In this document: positions 58,434-64,000 of the stretch, piece by piece
How positions within the stretch are numbered: position 1 is the stretch's first letter
Layout: the number at the start of each line of letters is the position of its first letter
From: Pelobates cultripes
Lineage: Eukaryota; Chordata; Amphibia; Anura; Pelobatidae
Assembly: GCA_933207985.1 (NCBI GenBank)
Contig: OW240921.1
Location: forward strand, 109,236,069-109,300,068
DNA: 64,000 nucleotides
Reading direction: 5' to 3'
Program-made: the position numbers and the translations under genes
Notes under the pieces: model-generated
Seen by the model: only the letters and a program-made list of their open reading frames with translations
Told to the model about the DNA's origin: nothing
The model's database searches: none

Positions 58434-58820
58434 TTAGAGGGTCACTGTAGCCATTAGAACCATGATTTAGCAAACTATTTTCAAGCAGTTTAACACCTAA
58501 TGGCTGTCCTTGGCTCTTATAGCCCTGACAACACTGGAGGTAAAGCTGAGGCATAGATTACACACTTCCTTGTAGCCATACTGATTCGTATATGAATGAG
58601 CACTATGATAGGCTGAAAGTAGACAGCTGACACTCTGCAAATCATAATGCTTCTTTAGCCAGAGCAGCACAGGGTGGTATGGGCGCCTGGGGATTTGTAT
58701 TAGGGTTAAAATATTTTTAATATTTTTTAACAATGAATGAAAAGATGGTGCCAGGGGTTCCAGATACTGTAGACACTTTGGTGAGATGAAGCAGTTACAG
58801 TGCCTTCAGTGTTTCTTTAA
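58434..58820. mobile_element. TTAA-type MITE, diverged
   Basis: Left end near TTAGAGGGTCACTGTAGCCA and right end GTTACAGTGCCTTCAGTGTT then TCTTTAA. It shares the right TTAA with the family C copy that follows. Confidence 0.5.
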
Positions 58821-59239
58821 AGGGACACTATAGTCACGCTTCAGGCATTTTCATGTAAACAGTGCCTTGTCAGAGAAAAGGCAGTGTTTACATTGCCCCT
58901 AGGGACTTCTCCAGATGGCCACTGGATGGGGCTTCCTGGCTCAGGGCTGCACAGTAAGCAGCTCTGCCTTTCAGCGTCCCCACACTTTGCAAGGAGACGC
59001 TGAATTTTCCTCACAGATGTATTGATTCAATGCAACTCTATGAGAAGATCCTGATTGGCCAAAATGGCAGTTGGCCCGACCCTGTGCTGATTTTTAGCCC
59101 AGCACTGCACTGGAAATATGGTGAGTTTTAAACTTTTATAGGGGGGGGCTATGGGTGGGTAAGCCACCTAAATGGTGGGTTTAGCACTATAGGGTCAGGA
59201 ATACATGTTTGTGTTCCTGACCCTGTAGCGATCCTTTAA
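58817..59239 (-). mobile_element. TTAA MITE, family C
   Basis: Reverse-orientation family C. TTAAAGGGACACTATAGTCA at the left, the AAACAGTGCCTT...AAGGCAGTGTTT hairpin at about 58857-58890, and the GGGTCAGGAATACA...TGTGTTCCTGACCC terminal hairpin at about 59192-59223. Confidence 0.72.
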
Positions 59240-59586
59240 GCATTCCCTTGTGAATGTAATTTACCCACAATCTTTCAGCTGAAAGAATCCCACAGAAGAG
59301 CAAAATACAGACACCAGACTTTCTCCGGCTTGTGAGCTTGGTTTGTGGGGTGAAGACTAATCTTTTTCGTCAAGTTTGGGACTTTTAAGGGGTAGAATAA
59401 AGATGGAAGAAAAACAATGACAATATCTAATTGTACGTATTTTAATTTTATTTTACAGGTCTTTAGTTTGCCTTCGAGATGTACTTCTGTGGCGCTCAAC
59501 TAAAATGTGTGGTATAAGCCAAAAGTGTAAAAAAAAAAAAAAAAAAAGTTTAAATTAGAACTATCATTGATTTTATATACAAGCTG
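59240..59586. other. SIK3 intron 1, no gene seen
   Basis: Short AT-rich interval with an A-run at 59529-59547. Confidence 0.4.
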
Positions 59587-60177
59587 TTAAAAGATCACTA
59601 TAGGGTCAGGAACACAAACATGTATTCCTGACCCAATAGTGTTAAAACCACCATCTAGCCCCCCTGGGCCTCTCATGCATCCATAAATATAGCAAACTCT
59701 TACTGTATTCAAGCCAGAAGCTGTAGATCTGCATGCTGTTTGACTCAAAAAAAACAAGCAGGCTGCTGACATCATCAGAAGTGGTAGCCTGATCCAATCA
59801 CAGTGCTTCCCCATAGAATTGGCTGAGACTGACAAGGAGGCAGATCAGGGGCAGAGCCAGCATGATTCAAACACAGCCCTGGCTAATCAGCATCTCCTTA
59901 TAGAGATTAATTGAATCAATGAGGAAAGTTCAGTGTCTGCATGCAGAGGGAGGAGATACTGAATGTTTGGATGCATTTTAGGCAGCCATGACCCAGGAAG
60001 AATCTCTAACAGCGATCTAAGGAGTGGCCAATGAAGTTATCACTAGGCTGTAACGTAAACACTGCATTTTCTCTGAAAAGACAGTATTTACAGCAAAAAG
60101 CCTGAAGGTAATTATTCTACACACCAGAACAAATTTAATAAGCTGTAGTTGTTCTGGTGACTATAGTGTCCCTTTAA
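59587..60177 (+). mobile_element. TTAA MITE, family C
   Basis: TTAAAAGATCACTATAGGGT with the GGGTCAGGAA hairpin at the left and GGTGACTATAGTGTCCCTTTAA at the right. Close in structure to 16802-17438. Confidence 0.75.
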
Positions 60178-60821
60178 CATCTATTGCCTCTTTTTTACTT
60201 AATTATTTTTAGTTTAAAGCTGTTGTCTGTTTTGTTTTTTATTATTATTTTTATTTATTTACATTGAAAGCTTGCATTTCCTTGCACAGACAGAGCATCA
60301 TGTAAATGAATTGGTATACCAATATCTGCAGATGACTGATACTTGCTTCATCTGTGCGATTATTGGTGCGAGGGAACAGCAAATTGTCACTTCTCAAGAA
60401 GTAACTGTTCCCTTTTAATTAGAAAAAAAGAATATCTGCTGTGTAAAACTCATGATCTTCAGAGAACAGTGATTGCTGCTTTGCCCCCCCCCCCCACATA
60501 TTAAAAGAAACTCAAAAAACCCACAGATACATTTTTATTTAAATCCTATTTACATTGATTGTGACTTAATAGGAAGTGTCATGGCTGCTCATTTGCTTCT
60601 ATCCCTATGTTAAAATACTTTTATTCGTGTGAAACGATGGCTATAAGTCGTGCTGCCAATCAATGAGACTGTACCGTGAAGAAGCTAGTTACTCTAATAC
60701 AATGCACATTTTGCTAACTGGTGGGAGAGCTTCTTGATATTGGCAATTACATTTTAAATTAATCTCTACTTACATAAGGCATTCAGTGTATCCACAAAAG
60801 CAAAAAAAAAAAAAAACACTC
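60178..60821. other. SIK3 intron 1, no gene seen
   Basis: AT-rich, with a C-run at 60485-60496 and an A-run at 60801-60816. Nothing is recognised. Confidence 0.4.
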
Positions 60822-60874
60822 TTAAAGGACCACTATAGTGCCAGGAAAACAAACTCGCTTTCCTGGCTCTTTAG

Positions 60875-61011
60875 CAGGGGTCCTCAAACTCCAGCCCCCC
60901 AGATGTTGCTGAAATACAACTCCCATGATTCTTTGAATTACACAGATAGCCAGAGAATCGTGGCAGTTGTAGTTCAGCAACATCTGGGGGGCCGGAGTTT
61001 GAGGACCCCTA
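60875..61011. mobile_element. 137-bp hAT-like MITE with 8-bp target duplication
   Basis: Terminal inverted repeats CAGGGGTCCTCAAACTCC and GGAGTTTGAGGACCCCTA, flanked by CTCTTTAG and CTCTATAG (7 of 8 bases match). The CAGGGG end and 8-bp duplication are hAT features. Confidence 0.7.
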
Positions 61012-61249
61012 CTCTATAGGGTCTTTGGGTCCCCCACTGCTGCTGGGCTGAAGGGGGAGGAAGGGGAATCTCCTCCCTCTCCTGACGTCATCCGCCGCAT
61101 GTGCGGCAAGAGCCGCACGCGCATTCAATCAGTCCATAGGAAAGCATTTCTCAATGCTTTCCTATGGACGTTGGCGTCTTCTCACTGTGAATTCACAGTG
61201 AGAAGCGTGGAAGCGCCTCTAGCGGCTGTCAGTGAGACCGCTACTAGAG

Positions 61250-62110
61250 TAGTGAATGGCGAACCTTTTTGAGCCCGAGTGCCCAAACAATAATACATGT
61301 CAACTTTTTTTTTCCTCAAAGTGGCAACACGGCAATTAAACCTGAATGCTGAGATTTAAGTTCAGAAACAAATTTTAAATAATGATATAAATAGATAAAA
61401 TTAAGCATGTATTTATTAGTATCTCCAACAAATGCAATGCATACACACAGCTGAACACATTCACACACAGACTGCTTAATACATACACACAGACCCACAG
61501 ACTGCTTAATACACACACAGTCCGTTAAATACAAACACACACACAAATACACACACAGTCCGTTAAATACAAACACACACACAAATACACACGCAGTCCG
61601 CTGAATACACACGCAGTCCGCTTAATACACACATATACTGCGTTGAGGGGTGCAGTGTATGTGTTTGTGTGTGAGAGGGGGTAGTGATGCTGTGTGGGTT
61701 GGGGAGGTAGGGGTGGTCTGTTGGGGGGGTAGGGTGTTCAGTTGGGGAATACGGGTGCTCTGTTGTGGGGGGGGGTTTAAGATACATTAAAAACGTTAAA
61801 AAAAATAAAATAAAAAAAGCATACTGAATCAGTATTTCCCCTCCACCCCCCCACCTTCATCTTACCTTTTGGTGAAGGGGAGGGGGGGTGGGGGGGAACA
61901 CAGCTATCCCTGGGGTTCCGGTGGTGGTAAGTATGTAGGACAAGAGAGCTGTTTCCTAGATGCCTCCCCCCTGCTTCCGGTCCTGCCGACAAGGAAGCAG
62001 AGTAGGCGCCTGCCGTTTCGGGCAGGCAGGTGCCTACTCTGCAGTGATGCCGAACCTACAGCCACGTGCCCACAGGGGGGGCCCGGCGTGCCACCGGTTC
62101 ACCATCACTG
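61250..62110. mobile_element. 861-bp hAT-like element with 8-bp target duplication
   Basis: Flanked on both sides by TACTAGAG. Ends TAGTGAATGGCGAACC and GGTTCACCATCACTG are inverted repeats. The interior has CA-rich tandem repeats (61440-61640) and a G/T-rich stretch (61650-61770) but no transposase, so it is non-autonomous. Confidence 0.75.
61440..61640. repeat. CA-rich tandem repeats inside the hAT-like element
   Basis: Units built from ACACACAGTCCGTTAAATAC and ACACAGACTGCTTAATACA repeat several times with variable CA length. Minus-strand open frames here are repeat artefacts. Confidence 0.85.
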
Positions 62111-62258
62111 TACTAGAGGCTTGATTAACCCGAATGTAAACATAGCAGTTTCTCTGAAACCTCTATGTTTACAGCTGCAGGGTTAACCCTAGATGGACCT
62201 GGCACCCAGACCACTTCATTGAGCTGAAGTGGTCTGGGTGCCTATAGTGGTCCTTTAA

Positions 62259-62894
62259 TTAAAGGGACACCATAGTCACCAGAATAACTACAGGTTATTG
62301 TATTTGTTCTGGTGAGTATAATCCTTCCCTTTAAGCTTTTTGCAGTAAACAGTGTCTTTTTAGAGAAAATACAGTGTTTACATTACAGCCTAGGGATAAC
62401 TCTACTGGAGGTGCTTCCTGGGGTAGTATTGCACACTGCGACTGCTATTCAGTGTCTCCACCCTCTGCATGGAGACACTGAACTTTCCTTATAGATGTGC
62501 ATTGATTCAATGCATCTCTATGAGGAGATTCTGTTTGGCTTGTGCTATCTCTGCACCTGATGTGCCTCCTTGACAAGCTCAGCCAATCTTATGGGAGAGC
62601 ATTGTGATTTGTTCAGAGAATCACTTCTGATTATGTCAGCCAAGCAAGCAGATCAGGGGCAAAGCCATCAGCTGCAGACTTGAATGGAAGAAAGATTTTA
62701 CCATATTTAGAGGGTCAGGGGTTTAGATGGTGGTTTTAACACTATAGGGTCATGAATACATGTGAATGTGATGTCAGCCAAGGAGTCAGGCCAGGGGCAG
62801 AGCCAGCACCAGCAGACTGGAAATGGTAAGATTTTACTGTATATAGAGGTCTACATGTTTGTGTTCATGACCCTATAGTGTTATAGTAGTTTAA
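62259..62894 (-). mobile_element. TTAA MITE, family C, rearranged
   Basis: TTAAAGGGACACCATAGTCA at the left, directly abutting the right TTAA of the preceding family B element. The AAACAGTGTCTTTT...AAAATACAGTGTTT hairpin is at about 62347-62381. The right part contains the CACTATAGGGTCATGAATAC end and a repeated GTCAGCCAAG...CAGACTGGAA segment, suggesting internal duplication. Confidence 0.65.
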
Positions 62895-64000
62895 TTCTGT
62901 ACTTGGATGCGCATTTGATGTGAATATTTTAAAGGGTTACTCCAAACAAAAAAATGTTTTTAAAACACTGGTTTTGGTTACAGTATGCCTTGCTGTGCTG
63001 GTGCCCCAGTCATATTAAAAAAATAAAGCTAAATAACCTCAATCCAGTGCCAAGACAAATTTTCTCCCTGCTGCCAGATTTCCAATGGCTTCCTAAGGTG
63101 GTGGGGGGCAGTGATGGCAGAGTGAGTGGAGGACATCGTCGGCACGGTCGGGGGCTTACTGCCATTGGTTCTCTGGTTGCACAGAATTCACATTGGTTTT
63201 ACGCAACTCTTGGTCGGGGCTGTCTAATAACACCCCTATGATGTGGCCAGAGGTGGAGATATCCAGTGTTTCATATGTACATACCCAAATTTACACTCTG
63301 GAGACTTAACTGAATACAAATGAGTGTTTCAAAACCGTAAAATGTATCACTGTTGCTGTTGTATTTGTGAGACATTACTGAACACAAATATGAGTGTTTT
63401 AGAGCACTAAACTATATAATGCTGATTATATGATCTGTGAAAGGGAATATTTTTATTTTTTTTTGTGTGTGAAAAATGCAAAAAAACTAATTTGAATGCC
63501 AACTTCCACGTAGGTGTCTAAATGACAACTAAAAAACACTGGATATACTAGATTTCGAATATCCTTGGTTGTCTATTTTTCAAATGGTATGTCGTGATGG
63601 GTGTAATTTTCATTCCTGGGCTGCCATACAGTTTCAAATGCAAAATATGCTGAGCATACCAATCGGGCAAATTTCAATGTGTAAAAAGTGAAAACTTTCC
63701 CAAACACCATAAAACATGTGCATGGGGAGGTACTATTGTACTTGTGAGACATCGCTGAACACGTGCATTTTATTGCAGTAAAAGCGAACAGTAGTATAAT
63801 TTAAAAAAATAAATATTATGTATATATCTCTCTCTCAAACCAAACATTGAAGGACCATCCCTCAGATCTACATATCTATCAGTGTGGATTGTACCGTCCA
63901 TGCTGTTAAACTCAGAGCTGGTCTTATCTCTCTCTCTCTCAAATGTGAGTGATATACTATATACAATATTGTTGTGTCCTGCACCTAGTTCCATACGCTC
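62895..64000. other. SIK3 intron 1, right edge, no gene seen
   Basis: AT-rich. Two diverged blocks beginning GTGAGACATTACTGAACACA (63367) and GTGAGACATCGCTGAACACG (63742) suggest a low-copy repeat. CT repeats occur at 63825-63836 and 63928-63942. No gene is recognised. Confidence 0.4.

Larger units (their letters stand above)
60822..62258 (+). mobile_element. TTAA MITE, family B, containing two nested hAT-type insertions
   Basis: TTAAAGGACCACTATAGTGC at the left and GGTGCCTATAGTGGTCCTTTAA at the right. The family hairpins (CATAGGAAAGCATT, CTCACTGTG, AACATAGCAGTTTC, AGACCACTTC stems) are split by insertions at 60875-61011 and 61250-62110. Removing both gives a normal element of about 440 bp. 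Confidence 0.78.

Noticed and set aside
61316..61787. Cys-rich open frames resembling a secreted or metal-binding protein
   Set aside because: They come from CA/GT repeats inside a non-autonomous hAT-like element.

Overview
This is a vertebrate nuclear genome window, most likely from an anuran amphibian. It holds the start of two host genes pointing away from each other, in a region dominated by transposons and satellites. Only three host coding exons are recognisable in 64 kb. Two minus-strand exons (15567-15665 and 6726-6815) encode residues 1-57 of PAFAH1B2, the alpha-2 catalytic subunit of cytosolic platelet-activating-factor acetylhydrolase 1b, including its catalytic Ser. One plus-strand exon (42420-42572) encodes the first 51 residues of the salt-inducible kinase SIK3, including the glycine-rich loop. 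From general knowledge, SIK3 and PAFAH1B2 are head-to-head neighbours in other tetrapods, so this is a conserved synteny block. The rest of PAFAH1B2 lies off the left edge. Everything right of 42572 is SIK3 intron 1.

Layout. 1-6700: two L1-like LINE fragments on the plus strand, in PAFAH1B2 intron 3. 6816-15566: PAFAH1B2 intron 2, carrying a long minus-strand L1-like LINE with an intact ORF1 and a decayed ORF2. 15666-24170: intron 1 or upstream sequence with TTAA-flanked MITEs, a third LINE fragment and a 3-kb 56-bp minisatellite. 24170-24667: a GC-rich, promoter-like island, the best candidate PAFAH1B2 promoter. 24668-28717: a 4-kb AT-rich array of about 39-bp units, ending at a 100-N assembly gap. 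28818-41500: intergenic MITEs, a GC-rich retroelement with a 21-bp target duplication, a dead Tc1 copy and a 65-bp tandem repeat. 41500-42800: SIK3 upstream region and promoter, with four DR1 nuclear-receptor-like sites at exact 21-bp spacing, a paired ZNF143-like motif, GC boxes, a palindromic CRE and a YY1-like site over the start codon. 42573-64000: SIK3 intron 1 with a fourth LINE fragment, more MITEs and two hAT-type insertions with 8-bp target duplications.

The commonest repeats are short non-autonomous elements bounded by TTAA, as expected of piggyBac-type transposition. I call them A, B, C, D and E here. Family B is a chain of about seven consecutive hairpins in 500 bp. There is no bacterial, phage or CRISPR content. 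The most interesting signals are the DR1 array upstream of SIK3, the hairpin-chain MITEs and the two satellite arrays flanking a promoter-like island. The A to E names are local labels, and element boundaries are set by eye.
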